Of a stretch of 27,445 nt of DNA, positions 16,701 to 23,327 are shown in pieces. Every line of letters begins with the position of its first letter. The stretch's first letter is position 1. Under the pieces are notes generated by a model. That model was given only the letters and a program-made list of their open reading frames with translations, did no database searches and was not told the origin of the DNA. Position numbers and translations under genes: made by a program. Origin of the DNA: JBCCZC01 sp039188505 (lineage in GTDB: Bacteria > Pseudomonadota > Gammaproteobacteria > Xanthomonadales > SZUA-38); assembly GCA_039188505.1 (NCBI GenBank), contig JBCCZC010000016.1, positions 1 through 27,445 of the forward strand, given 5' to 3'.

Positions 16701-17105
16701 GGGGATCGTGGCCAGAAACGCTTGGAACAGCTTGCCCGCTTCGCGCTTGCGGAAGTAGTGGGCCAGCTCATAGCGCTCCTGCCGCTGATAGTCGAACGGG
16801 AAGGTCTCGGCGTATTCCTCCAGGAAGAAGTCGAACGGGTTGATCACGGTCATATCCGCGATCACTTCGACCCGCACGCTCAGCTCCCGCGCCTTCTCCG
16901 GGAAGACGAGGCGCGCGAGGAAGTTGCCGAAGGCGTCCTGCTGCCAGTTGATGAAATGCTCTTCCGGCTCGACCTTGAGGCTGTAGGCGTGGATCGGCGT
17001 CCGGGAGTGCGGCGCCGGCCGTAACCGTACGACATGCGGTGACAACTTCACCGGCCGGTCGAAGCGGTAGTGCGTATCGTGATTGATGGCGACACGAATC
17101 GTCAT
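13740..17105 (-). CDS. Transglutaminase-DUF2126 large protein
   Basis: A 1121-residue protein. Residues 1-250 are a transglutaminase-like core with Cys180 (RRGIGSCRDSAW), His229 (DLHAWCEVY) and Asp245 (GLDPTSG). DUF2126 starts near 325 with LTMGGEPTF and continues through GKWYPGEEIPRWALG (381-395). A Pro/Gln-rich linker lies at ~572-590, then IEVNVHPSGSW (669-679), HTGTGGGNHVTIGG (709-722), HRAEFCIDKLY and LELRGFEMPPH. The ExNxHPS, NHVTIGG and ELRGFE motifs resemble the metal- and substrate-binding strands of glutamine-synthetase/GCS-type carboxylate-amine ligases, a proposed relationship that I infer from motifs only. This would pair a ligase with an amide-cleaving domain in one chain. I chose the ATG at 17105 (GGAAAG upstream; MTIRVAINHDTHYRF is the family N-terminus); the longer open frame is antisense to nothing useful. 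It overlaps the next gene by four bases. Confidence 0.93.
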   Translation of the reverse strand: MTIRVAINHDTHYRFDRPVKLSPHVVRLRPAPHSRTPIHAYSLKVEPEEHFINWQQDAFGNFLARLVFPEKARELSVRVEVIADMTVINPFDFFLEEYAETFPFDYQRQERYELAHYFRKREAGKLFQAFLATIPRDEQRTIDFLVAVNQQVEQAIEYTVRMEPGVQSPETTLRRGIGSCRDSAWLLAQLLRHCGLATRFASGYLVQLTPDVEALDGPSGTTVDFTDLHAWCEVYLPGAGWVGLDPTSGLFAGEGHIPLACAPDPISAAPITGYTDECEVEFEHSNEVTRIHEDPRVTKPYTEEQYAAIEALGDQVDAQLEADDVRLTMGGEPTFVSIDDMESAQWNTKALGTEKLRLAKVLLERLRTRFAPAGLMHYGQGKWYPGEEIPRWALGLFWRNDGEPLWHDAALLADYDQDLGHGPEEAKRFARTLTAQLAFDAEFCQPCFEDALHYLQAEQALPTNFDLDAARASSDLDRRRLARVLDHGLDQPTGYVLPLAWNWATGRWASSRWETRRGRITLIPGDSPLGLRLPLDSLPWVEETEREDPVERDPFEERDALPAHADLRVAYPAVPAQQPQPRPEPQPAEKRTVREQWEVIRTALCIEARDGRIHVFMPPLTTLEHYVALLAWVEHVAASLELPIVIEGYEPPRDARITKLLVTPDPGVIEVNVHPSGSWRQLADTTTTLYEEARLARLGTEKFMLDGRHTGTGGGNHVTIGGPTPADSPMLRRPDLLRSFVTFWQHHPSLSYLFSGTFIGPTSQAPRVDEGRDEMLYELEVAFRQVPEGTVPEPWLVDRLFRNLLIDITGNTHRAEFCIDKLYAPGSASGRLGLLELRGFEMPPHAHMALVQALLIRCLVARFWRQPYQGELVRWGTRLHDRFMLPHFVWADMREVVRDLNDHGLSFDLEWLRPFDEFRFPHYGEVQLDDIRIGLRWAIEPWHVLGEEISSFGTARYVDSSVERLQVTVDGIASERYLLACNGRRVPLMATGRQGQAVAGVRYRAWQPPSALHPNIGVHTPLVFDLIDAWNGRSIGGCTYHVAHPGGRSYDDFPVNANAAESRRISRFTPLGHTPGPYTPAPLIDAHRSMTPHGARPVAVPPADAADEYPHTLDLRRNPHA

Positions 17106-17133
17106 GGGGGTCTTTCCGTCGCGGTGGTCGGGT

Positions 17134-18072
17134 TCAGGCCGATTGGTCGGCGAACCAGACCGCCTGGATCTGTTGGTGGGCCCGGCCCAGGCCGATCTGG
17201 AGGTCGTTGAGCACGTCCCGGAATTCCGACCCCAGCTGCTTGTAGTCGATCCCGTCGAAGCCCTCGTTGAGGATCGCTTCGAGCAGGTCGACGATGGCAC
17301 CGCGGCGGGGCAGGTTCGAGGCGGCGTGGAGCATCCGGTTGAGGCAGTGATTCAGGGTTCGGGGGAAGTGCGGATCCTCGAGAAGGAAGCGCGCAACCAG
17401 ATGGCCTTTGACCGCGCGCCGCACGGTTCGGCGATAGGACTGTGCCGCGTCCAGCGAGCGAAGTACGCTGCCCCACACGATCTGTCGAGAACTGCCTGCC
17501 ATCTCGTCCTCGGCGAGGCTCGCGACCGCAACGGCACCCGCGTCGAGGATCCGGGTCGTCATGTCGGCCCGCTCGAGATTCCTGCCGAGCACCATGAATT
17601 CCCACGCCGCGTCCCGGCACATGGTTCCGATGAGCAGCCCATTCAAGTGCTGGCAGCGGCCGATGATCCAGTCGAGGAACCCCTGGCGCTCTCGCCGCTG
17701 GATGCCGGCCTCGAGGTGCGTCGCCACATAGAGGCTCAGCTGGTTCGCGAGCTCCCAGCTCGCGGCCGGCACGACGTCGCGGGTCGTGCGGATGTTCTCC
17801 CGGACTGCCGCGAGCGAGGAAACCATCGACATGGGATTATCGCGGTCCCCGATGAGAAAACGCACGACGCTGGCCTCGTCGCGCTCGGTGTAGCGGGCAT
17901 CGAAATCGGCCTCGGCGCCGTTGAGGGCAACGAGGTTGTACCACCCCAGCCGGACGTCGTCGGGCATGTCCAGCAGCAGCGCGGCATACACCTGCACGAG
18001 GCGCGCCGTGTTCTCCACCCGCTCGATATAGCGGCCGGTCCAGTAGACGCGTTCAGCCACCCGGGACAGCAT
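17134..18072 (-). CDS. Alpha-E domain protein, stand-alone
   Basis: A 312-residue all-helical protein of the alpha-E (COG2307-type) family. It begins with the signature MLSRVAERVYWTGRYIERVENTAR and continues with NPMSMVSSLAAVRENIRTTRD, DAAWEFMVLGRNLERADMTTRILD and VWGSVLRSLDAAQSYRR. The repeated GR..ER pattern is typical. No catalytic role is established; it is proposed to assist the ATP-grasp ligase encoded next to it. Its start overlaps the ATP-grasp stop by one base (TGATG), so the two are probably made in fixed ratio. A 28-base gap separates its stop from the DUF2126 gene. The fusion downstream carries a second, diverged alpha-E domain, so the operon makes two different ATP-grasp/alpha-E pairs. 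Confidence 0.93.
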   Translation of the reverse strand: MLSRVAERVYWTGRYIERVENTARLVQVYAALLLDMPDDVRLGWYNLVALNGAEADFDARYTERDEASVVRFLIGDRDNPMSMVSSLAAVRENIRTTRDVVPAASWELANQLSLYVATHLEAGIQRRERQGFLDWIIGRCQHLNGLLIGTMCRDAAWEFMVLGRNLERADMTTRILDAGAVAVASLAEDEMAGSSRQIVWGSVLRSLDAAQSYRRTVRRAVKGHLVARFLLEDPHFPRTLNHCLNRMLHAASNLPRRGAIVDLLEAILNEGFDGIDYKQLGSEFRDVLNDLQIGLGRAHQQIQAVWFADQSA

Positions 18073-19529
18073 CAGCGGGGCTCCTCACAGCTCAGGATCC
18101 AGGTGTCCTTGCTACCGCCGCCCTGGGAGGAATTGACCACCAGGGAGCCCTTCCGCATCGCCACGCGCGTCAGGCCGCCGGTCGTCACGAACTGGTGTTC
18201 CGACTGGAGGACAAAGGGCCGTAGGTCGAGATGTCTGGGCTCGACGACGCCAGTGTCGACTAGCGTCGGCGCCGTCGAGAGGTTGAGTGTCTTCTGCGCG
18301 ATGTAGTTTCGCGGGTTCGCGCGGATCCGCTCGGCGAAGGTCTCGCGTTCGGCTTCGCTCGCATGTGGACCGATCAGCATCCCGTAGCCTCCCGATTCGT
18401 TGGCGGGCTTCACCACCAGCTTGTCGAGGTTCGCGAGCGCGTGCTCTCGTTGCTTCTCGTCCAGGCAGATAAACGTCTCCACGTTCGGTACCAGCGGGTC
18501 CTGGTCGAGGTAGTAGCGGATGATTGCGGGCACGTAGGCGTAGATCACCTTGTCGTCCGCTACGCCGGCCCCCGGCGCGTTGGCAAGCGCAACGTTTCCG
18601 GCCCGCCAGGCGCGCATGAGGCCCGGCACCCCGAGCATCGAATCCGGGCGGAAGGCCTCGGGATCGAGGAACAGGTCGTCGATGCGCCGGTAGATCACGT
18701 CGACGCGTGCGGGGCCGTCGATGGTTTTCATATAGACGCAATCGTCGTCGTCGACCAGCAGGTCGGTGCCCTCGACGAGCTCCGCACCCATCTGCTGCGC
18801 GAGGTAGGCGTGCTCGAAGTAGGCGGAGTTGTAGATGCCCGGCGTCAGCACGGCGATAACGGGCTTGTCCAGCGGTCGCGGAGACAGCGAGGCCAGCGTG
18901 TCGAAGAGCTGGGCTGGATAGTTATCGACGGGCTCCACGTGCTGCGACTGGAAGATGTCGGCCAGCACGCGCTTCGAGATCGCACGGTTCTCGAGCATGT
19001 ATGACACGCCGGACGGGACCCGGAGATTGTCCTCGAGCACATAGAACTCGCCGTCGTCGTCCCGAACGAGATCCGTCCCGCAGACGTGCGACCAGGCGCC
19101 GAAGCGAGGCGACACCCCGCGGCATTCGGGGCGGAAGTTGGCCGACTCCTCGATCAGTGATCGCGGCACGACGCCGTCCTTCAGGATGCGCTGGTCGTTG
19201 TAGAGGTCGTCGATGAAAAGGTTCAGCGCCGACAGCCGCTGCTTCAGGCCCGCCGCGGTCCGACGCCAGTGTTCGGCGTCGATCACACGCGGAATGATGT
19301 CGAACGGCCAGGCGCGGTCGATGTTCTCACCTTCGGAATAAACGGTGAAGGTGACGCCCATCTCGCGGATCGCACCCTCCGCCGCGCGGCGCCGCAGATC
19401 GAGCTCGTCCGCGGTCAGGCTCTGGAGATAGGCGAGCAGTGCGCGTGCCGCCGGGCGCGGCGCGCCGCTGGCGTCGATCAGCTCGTCGAAGCCGGCCGAT
19501 GACGTGTAGGCGTTCCAATCGATGGTCAT
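18072..19529 (-). CDS. Circularly permuted type 2 ATP-grasp protein, stand-alone
   Basis: A 485-residue protein, first gene of the six-gene operon. The motifs expected for an active enzyme are present: FDIIPRVIDAEHW (76-88), LEDNLRVPSGVSYMLENR (165-182), YRRIDDLFLDP (280-290), LANAPGAGVADDK (315-327), LVVKPANESGGYGM (371-384, with the ATP-binding Lys374 and glycine loop), LDLRPF (434-439) and VNSSQGGGSKDTW (465-477). ATP-grasp enzymes activate a carboxylate as an acyl phosphate and join it to an amine or thiol, so an amide ligase is likely; the substrates are unknown. I prefer the ATG at 19529, since MTIDWNAYT begins the family match and the longer frame adds an unrelated leader. The next gene upstream is aqpS, 83 bases away on the same strand, so a promoter may lie in that gap or transcription may read through. 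Confidence 0.93.
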   Translation of the reverse strand: MTIDWNAYTSSAGFDELIDASGAPRPAARALLAYLQSLTADELDLRRRAAEGAIREMGVTFTVYSEGENIDRAWPFDIIPRVIDAEHWRRTAAGLKQRLSALNLFIDDLYNDQRILKDGVVPRSLIEESANFRPECRGVSPRFGAWSHVCGTDLVRDDDGEFYVLEDNLRVPSGVSYMLENRAISKRVLADIFQSQHVEPVDNYPAQLFDTLASLSPRPLDKPVIAVLTPGIYNSAYFEHAYLAQQMGAELVEGTDLLVDDDDCVYMKTIDGPARVDVIYRRIDDLFLDPEAFRPDSMLGVPGLMRAWRAGNVALANAPGAGVADDKVIYAYVPAIIRYYLDQDPLVPNVETFICLDEKQREHALANLDKLVVKPANESGGYGMLIGPHASEAERETFAERIRANPRNYIAQKTLNLSTAPTLVDTGVVEPRHLDLRPFVLQSEHQFVTTGGLTRVAMRKGSLVVNSSQGGGSKDTWILSCEEPR

Positions 19530-19570
19530 CGGTGTTCCGACGTGTCCTTGTCCGACGCCATGATAGTCGC

Positions 19571-19584
19571 TGGCCTTCCGGCCA
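19571..19584. terminator. Small hairpin between aqpS and the ATP-grasp operon
   Basis: TGGCC (19571-19575) and GGCCA (19580-19584) close a TTCC loop in the 83-base gap. It may separate the arsR-aqpS transcript from the following operon; it is short and has no T-run. Confidence 0.25.
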
Positions 19585-19612
19585 CACAACGGATTCAGGG
19601 CGCCGGCCGCGC

Positions 19613-20329
19613 TCAGCCGGGGGCGGCGTCATCCTCGTGCGGCATCACGACGTCTGGTGCGGATTCCTCGAGCGTTGGCACGAGCCAGAGGAACAGCAGC
19701 GTGGCCGCGATCGCGCCGACGAACTGGGCGATGATAAAGGCGGGCGCATCGAGGGGGCGGATGCCCGCAAAGGTGTCCGACGCCGTTCGCGCGATGGTCA
19801 CCGCTGGATTGGCGAAGGACGTCGATGAGGTGAACCAATAGGCCGCTGTGATGTAGGCGCCGACCGCAAAGGCGACGCTGTCATTGCGGCTGCGGACGCA
19901 GCCCCAGATCACGGCCAACAGCCCGAAGGTGGCGACGACCTCGGCGAACCACTGGGAGGGGCCGGTGCGGACCTTCTCGGACGCGAAGAAGACGGCCTCC
20001 TCGCCGAACATCACGTGGGCCGCCGCGACGCCGGCGAGCCCGCCGAGCACCTGGGCGCCCCAGTAGACCGGTAGGTCCCGCCAGGGCAGGCCCTTGGCGA
20101 TGGCGTCGGCGATCGTGACGGCCGGGTTGAAGTGCGCGCCGGAGACGGGGCCGAAGGCGAGGATCAGGGCCAGGAGGCCGGCGCCGGTGGCGATCGTGTT
20201 CGCCAGCAGGGCCATGGCGACGTCCCCGTTGGCCAGGGTCTCGCCCATGATGCCGGAGCCGACGACGACAGCGAGCAGGAACGCGGTGCCGACAAATTCG
20301 GCGACCGCACGGCGCGGCAGGGTATTCAT
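19613..20329 (-). CDS. aqpS: Aquaporin-family channel (AqpS-like), arsenic-linked
   Basis: A 238-residue major-intrinsic-protein channel with six predicted membrane helices and two pore loops: HFNPAVT (NPA at 68-70) and FANPAVTIAR (NPA at 174-176, selectivity Arg180). In rhizobia AqpS replaces the ArsB efflux pump in an arsR-aqpS-arsC-arsH operon and lets arsenite, or methylarsenicals, leave the cell by diffusion. Here it overlaps the arsR stop by four bases (ATGA), which strongly supports the arsenic role. No arsC or arsH follows; the next gene downstream belongs to the ATP-grasp operon. The C-terminal tail is acidic (EESAPDVV, HEDDAAPG). Other small neutral solutes such as glycerol remain possible. 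Confidence 0.88.
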   Translation of the reverse strand: MNTLPRRAVAEFVGTAFLLAVVVGSGIMGETLANGDVAMALLANTIATGAGLLALILAFGPVSGAHFNPAVTIADAIAKGLPWRDLPVYWGAQVLGGLAGVAAAHVMFGEEAVFFASEKVRTGPSQWFAEVVATFGLLAVIWGCVRSRNDSVAFAVGAYITAAYWFTSSTSFANPAVTIARTASDTFAGIRPLDAPAFIIAQFVGAIAATLLFLWLVPTLEESAPDVVMPHEDDAAPG

Positions 20330-20658
20330 GCTTCGAGGGCGAGATCCAGTTTCCGAGGGAGGCAGAGTTCGGGGCGGCCGCCGCAGCAGTCGAGGGCCAG
20401 GTAGCCGATCAGTTCGGCCATGGCGTCGAGCTTGGCCTTGTAGATGACGAAGCGACCGTCCTGGTGACCGTCGACGAGCTCCGCCCGAGCCAGCTCCTTG
20501 AGATGGAAGGAGAGCGTCGCGGGCGCGACATCGAGGTCCCGCGCAAGATCGCCGGCGCTGACACCGGCTTCGCCGGCAGCGACGAGACGACGAAAGACCT
20601 GGAGGCGGGTGTCCTGGGCGAGGGCGCCCAGGGCGATCACGGCGGCGCGGCGTTCCAT
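20326..20658 (-). CDS. arsR: ArsR/SmtB-family arsenite-responsive repressor
   Basis: A 110-residue winged-helix repressor. ALAQDTRLQVFRRLV is the typical first helix pair, DLARDLDVAPATLSFHLKELARAELV (38-63) is the DNA-recognition region, and DGRFVIYKA is the wing. The C-terminus has CCGGRPELC (Cys91, Cys92, Cys99), a three-thiol set like the As(III) site of the ArsR subtype in Acidithiobacillus and rhizobia, not the ELCVCDL site of plasmid R773 ArsR. As(III) binding should release DNA and derepress arsR-aqpS. The ATG at 20658 fits family N-termini, but no Shine-Dalgarno precedes it. The operator-like palindrome begins two bases upstream, so the message may be leaderless or have a very short leader. 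Confidence 0.92.
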   Translation of the reverse strand: MERRAAVIALGALAQDTRLQVFRRLVAAGEAGVSAGDLARDLDVAPATLSFHLKELARAELVDGHQDGRFVIYKAKLDAMAELIGYLALDCCGGRPELCLPRKLDLALEA

Positions 20659-20660
20659 GT

Positions 20661-20685
20661 TTCGAATATTATCGAATTATCGAAA
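20661..20685 (-). promoter_or_regulatory. Candidate ArsR operator, AT-rich palindrome
   Basis: TTCGA and TCGAA arms, six bases apart, span 20661-20676. The nonamer ATTATCGAA also occurs twice in tandem (20668-20676 and 20676-20684). The block is an AT-rich island in GC-rich DNA, two bases before the arsR start codon. ArsR operators are AT-rich inverted repeats overlapping the promoter, so autorepression is likely. Confidence 0.6.
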
Positions 20686-20810
20686 TGTCAGCCAGTGGCC
20701 AGTGCGAAGCGGAGCAGGCCAGTCTCTCAAGGGCCTTTCCCTTGCTTGCGTGTCATCTGGTCACCGCCCGAACCGGGATTGCCCGACGGAAATGGCGGAA
20801 AGCGAGGCCG

Positions 20811-21020
20811 TAAGAGCGCCTGCCACTGGCGTTCCGCTCCTAAGCTCCCGAAAACAAGGCTAGCGAGCCTGAGCGATCTTGCTTAACACGCGAGGCAGAG
20901 CAGCGATACGAGCCCGCACGAGCGCCTGCCACGGGCACTCTGCTTCTACGCTTCTGAAAGCAAAGCTAGCGAGTCTGAGCGACTTCGCCTCGCTTTCGAG
21001 GCGGAGCAGCGATACGAGCC
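20811..21020 (-). repeat. Two copies of a ~106 bp repeat (inverse orientation to 24344-24690)
   Basis: Read on the minus strand, each unit starts GGCTCGTATCGCTGCTC, has a CGCCTCG/CGAGGCG stem near its start, then GACTCGCTAGC, TTTCAGAAGCGTAG and a CAGGCGCTCGTGC end. Unit A spans 20915-21020 (106 bases) and the more diverged unit B about 20811-20914. They fill most of the 380-base gap between arsR and the VOC gene; the remaining 20686-20810 holds nothing I recognise. The same units recur at 24344-24690 on the other strand. They encode no plausible protein. Confidence 0.85.
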
Positions 21021-21040
21021 TTCCCTTAGGAGCTTTCCTT

Positions 21041-21397
21041 TCAGTCGTCCGGAGCGAGAAGCCCCACCGGATTCCCCTCAGGATCGTTGATGAGCGCGAA
21101 CCGCTGCGCACCGTATTCCATCGGGGGGATGCGAATCTCGGCGCCCAGGATTTCGGCTTCACGCACCGCCTCCTCGAGGTCGTCGACTTCCACGTAGATC
21201 ACGACCTCCGGGTGGCCGTCCGGCTCATGGCGGATACCCATACCCGGGCGAGTCGAGGGCGCGGTGACGTCGGCGTAGCGGTAGCCGGCCATGTCCCGGG
21301 CATTGATGCCCCAGCCGAAGAGCTTCGCGTAGAAGGCTTCGAGTTCGGGGCCCGTCCGCCCGGCGATTTCGATGTGGCGGATCTGTCCGTGGCTCAT
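21041..21397 (-). CDS. VOC-family protein, 118 aa
   Basis: A small glyoxalase/bleomycin-resistance-fold protein. It begins MSHGQIRHIEIAGRTGPELEAFYAKLFGW, the classic first module, continues with the strand VVIYVEVDDLEEAVREAEILGAEI, and ends FALINDPEGNPVGLLAP. A Glu is missing at the usual last metal-ligand position (VGLLA), but a His and Glu in RHIEIAG are kept, so metal binding is uncertain. It is similar to the subgroup annotated as glyoxalase or dioxygenase-like with no known substrate. It follows the monooxygenase-like gene by seven bases and likely forms a two-gene operon with it. The inverted repeat units begin 20 bases beyond its stop. Confidence 0.85.
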   Translation of the reverse strand: MSHGQIRHIEIAGRTGPELEAFYAKLFGWGINARDMAGYRYADVTAPSTRPGMGIRHEPDGHPEVVIYVEVDDLEEAVREAEILGAEIRIPPMEYGAQRFALINDPEGNPVGLLAPDD

Positions 21398-21404
21398 GCT
21401 GTTG

Positions 21405-21737
21405 TTACCTGTTGTTGGGGTTGATGGCGGCGAACTCGGAAAAGAGCTCGCCCAGTTCCGCGACCTCGCCGGCCGGGATGAAGTCGCAGACGTCCGCGAA
21501 GGCGCTCCAGAGCGCTGTCACATCCGGGTCGTCGTGGGCGCGTTCGATCGCGGCGCGCGACATCCATTCGAAGACCTCGAGGTGGGTGCCGTCCTCGGCG
21601 CGCATGACGACCGCCTCGCGGTCCGTGGCGAGGCCCTTCGCCCGGAGCACGTCGAGGTGCCCGGCAACCAGTTCCCGGAGCCGGTCCTCGCAACCGGGTT
21701 TCGGGCGATAACCAACGATGACGATGCGGCCTGACAC
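21405..21737 (-). CDS. Antibiotic-biosynthesis-monooxygenase-like (ABM, dimeric alpha-beta barrel) protein
   Basis: A protein of about 110 residues. RIVIVGYRPKPGCEDRLRELVAGHLDVLRAKGL followed by DGTHLEVFEWMSRAAIERAHDDPDV is the usual ABM pattern of strand, helix, then strand with E.W. Small members act as cofactor-free monooxygenases, haem-degrading enzymes or stress proteins; no haem ligand is evident. I chose the GTG at 21737 because GAAGGA precedes it and family homology begins right there; the longer frame to 21818 adds unrelated residues. It is followed after seven bases by the VOC gene, a common partnership in small redox or detoxification operons. Confidence 0.78.
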   Translation of the reverse strand: MSGRIVIVGYRPKPGCEDRLRELVAGHLDVLRAKGLATDREAVVMRAEDGTHLEVFEWMSRAAIERAHDDPDVTALWSAFADVCDFIPAGEVAELGELFSEFAAINPNNR

Positions 21738-21890
21738 GTGCGGCGGGGTCCTTCGGAACTTCTCGGGAGCGGCGCCCAGTCTATCGTCAACGCGGATCGG
21801 CGGCGACCGAATGATCACGATTCGCTGGTCTTCGTCCCGAAACGGCCAGGACGCCCGTTTCCGGAGGAGAATCAGCGAGTCATGAGTCGC

Positions 21891-23084
21891 CTACCAGGGC
21901 GCGCGGACGAGGTCGAGGGTGCTGTCGATTGCGAAGTTGGTGATTGCACAATTCGCGAAGCCCGCCGCTCGGTCGTAGGTGATGTCGACGACATCCCAGC
22001 GGATGCTCCGGCAGGTCGCCGCCGCGATGTCCAGGCTGCCTCGCACCTCGCAGTAGTCGGGTTCTCCCGGCGCGGCGGATCCGAGGACGCAGGCGATCTC
22101 GACGGGCTCCATAGGTATTCGCGTACCCACGACGCGGCCCGAATACACATAGGTGGTCTCGCCGTTCACGACGTCGATGCGCTCGTAGGTGATCTCGAGC
22201 GACGCCGCATTCTCCAGCAGCCCATCGAGGCGCCGCGCTACCGCAATCCAGCGCCCGTTGAGGTCGGGAAGCGCCGGATCGAGGCCTGACAGCGACGGAT
22301 CACGATGGAAGCGGAACCTGCGGTAGTCGAAAGCGTCTCCTGTTTCCGCCTGTCCGGCCAGCGCGACATCGGCAAAGGAAGCAAGGACCCTGCCCCCGTC
22401 GAGGGAGCCCACGTCGACGAAGGCCAGGTCGACGCGGCCGACGTCGACCGGCATGGCCCGGGCGCAGGGCGGGGCAGGGCAGTCTGCCGCGGCGAGGCGC
22501 TGCAGGGGCGCCGTGAACGCCAGGCCCACCAGCGGTCCTGCGGCGTAATACCAGACGGCGCTGCCGTCCTCCGCGTAGTCAGCCAGCAGTGCTGTCAGCG
22601 TCTGGCCCTGCTGCTCCAGAAAGAGCCCGGAGCTCTCGAGCTGGTTGCTGACGCGACTGCCGGTTGCGATGGGCGGGAACTGCTCCGGTGCTTCGTGGGT
22701 GAAACGGAATTCTTGCTCGGCGCGCAATTCCAGGCCGGCATCCGTGGCGAAGAGATACCGCACCTGAACAGCCTCAGCGAACGCAACATCGGGCGCGTCC
22801 GCACCCGGGTTGACGACTCTGGCGAAGGGCAACGGCGTTGGTGCGCAGGTCTCTCCCGGTGATTCCTCGGCTGGGGTTGCCACCAGCTCGATGGTGTCGG
22901 CCTCGACGGTCAGCGAGACCGCCCCGGCGCAATTCGTCGGCCAGGCGTCTTCGACCACGACCAGGAACGGAAGCTCGACGGTCGGCGAGGCTGGCAGGAT
23001 CCGGAGTCCATGGTCATCGCTGGCTTTGACAGCGGCAGGAGCGGCACTCAGCAGCAGGCAGATGATCCATGATGGGCGTCGCAT
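21891..23084 (-). CDS. Secreted hypothetical protein, 397 aa
   Basis: An exported protein with signal peptide MRRPSWIICLLLSAAPAAVKA and no membrane segment after it. SGLFLEQQGQTLTALLADYAEDGSAVWYYAAGP resembles a motif common in secreted proteins of Xanthomonadales relatives (G(W/L).L..QG..L.A....Y..DG...WY...GP). Several Cys pairs (NCAGAV with ETCAP, DCPAPPCA, ACVLG with DYCEVRG, ATCRS with NCAIT) suggest disulphides. The start at 23084 is firm: AAGGAGG lies nine bases upstream, and the frame beyond it is not protein-like. No enzyme motif is visible. It ends RAPW and lacks the GFE tail. It is a single gene between small operons on the same strand. Confidence 0.8.
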   Translation of the reverse strand: MRRPSWIICLLLSAAPAAVKASDDHGLRILPASPTVELPFLVVVEDAWPTNCAGAVSLTVEADTIELVATPAEESPGETCAPTPLPFARVVNPGADAPDVAFAEAVQVRYLFATDAGLELRAEQEFRFTHEAPEQFPPIATGSRVSNQLESSGLFLEQQGQTLTALLADYAEDGSAVWYYAAGPLVGLAFTAPLQRLAAADCPAPPCARAMPVDVGRVDLAFVDVGSLDGGRVLASFADVALAGQAETGDAFDYRRFRFHRDPSLSGLDPALPDLNGRWIAVARRLDGLLENAASLEITYERIDVVNGETTYVYSGRVVGTRIPMEPVEIACVLGSAAPGEPDYCEVRGSLDIAAATCRSIRWDVVDITYDRAAGFANCAITNFAIDSTLDLVRAPW

Positions 23085-23169
23085 CGGTCGTTTCCTCCTT
23101 GATTTCGGACATTCCAGGCGCTTTGGTTTGGGCGCGCAGCGCGCTCCTGCGCTGTTTCCCCGGTGCGGG

Positions 23170-23195
23170 GCGTCCGACGTCCTTGAATCGGACGC
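23170..23195. terminator. Hairpin downstream of pip
   Basis: GCGTCCGA (23170-23177) pairs perfectly with TCGGACGC (23188-23195), an eight-pair stem with a ten-base loop. It lies between the pip stop and the next minus-strand start. No T-run follows. Confidence 0.4.
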
Positions 23196-23197
23196 TC

Positions 23198-23233
23198 GCA
23201 CCGGCTCGGCGAGAACCGGTGCATGCCGAGCCG
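23198..23233. other. Two overlapping, mutually exclusive stems
   Basis: GCACCGG (23198-23204) can pair with CCGGTGC (23216-23222), or CGGCTCGGC (23202-23210) with GCCGAGCCG (23225-23233), a perfect nine-pair stem. They share bases 23202-23204, so only one can form at a time. This could be an attenuator-like leader of the secreted hypothetical gene or a nested terminator. Confidence 0.35.
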
Positions 23234-23256
23234 TATTAACCTGTGCTTCGGATTTC

Positions 23257-23272
23257 GGCCGCGAAAGCGGCC
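23257..23272. terminator. Perfect hairpin with GNRA loop downstream of pip
   Basis: GGCCGC (23257-23262), GAAA loop, GCGGCC (23267-23272). It sits 56 bases past the pip stop on the minus strand, where the loop reads TTTC. It is the first of three stems in the 243-base gap and the best candidate for ending pip transcription. Confidence 0.45.
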
Positions 23273-23327
23273 AGTCGTGCAGGCGCTCGCTGTCGTGACG
23301 GACCTCGGCGCAGCAGCGGTGGCGGAG

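Noticed and set aside
15645..17024. Plus-strand open frame of 459 codons
   Set aside because: Antisense to the transglutaminase-DUF2126 gene, which is clearly coding.
20879..21424. Plus-strand open frame across repeat units and the VOC gene
   Set aside because: Its first part is repeat DNA and the rest is antisense to the VOC protein.
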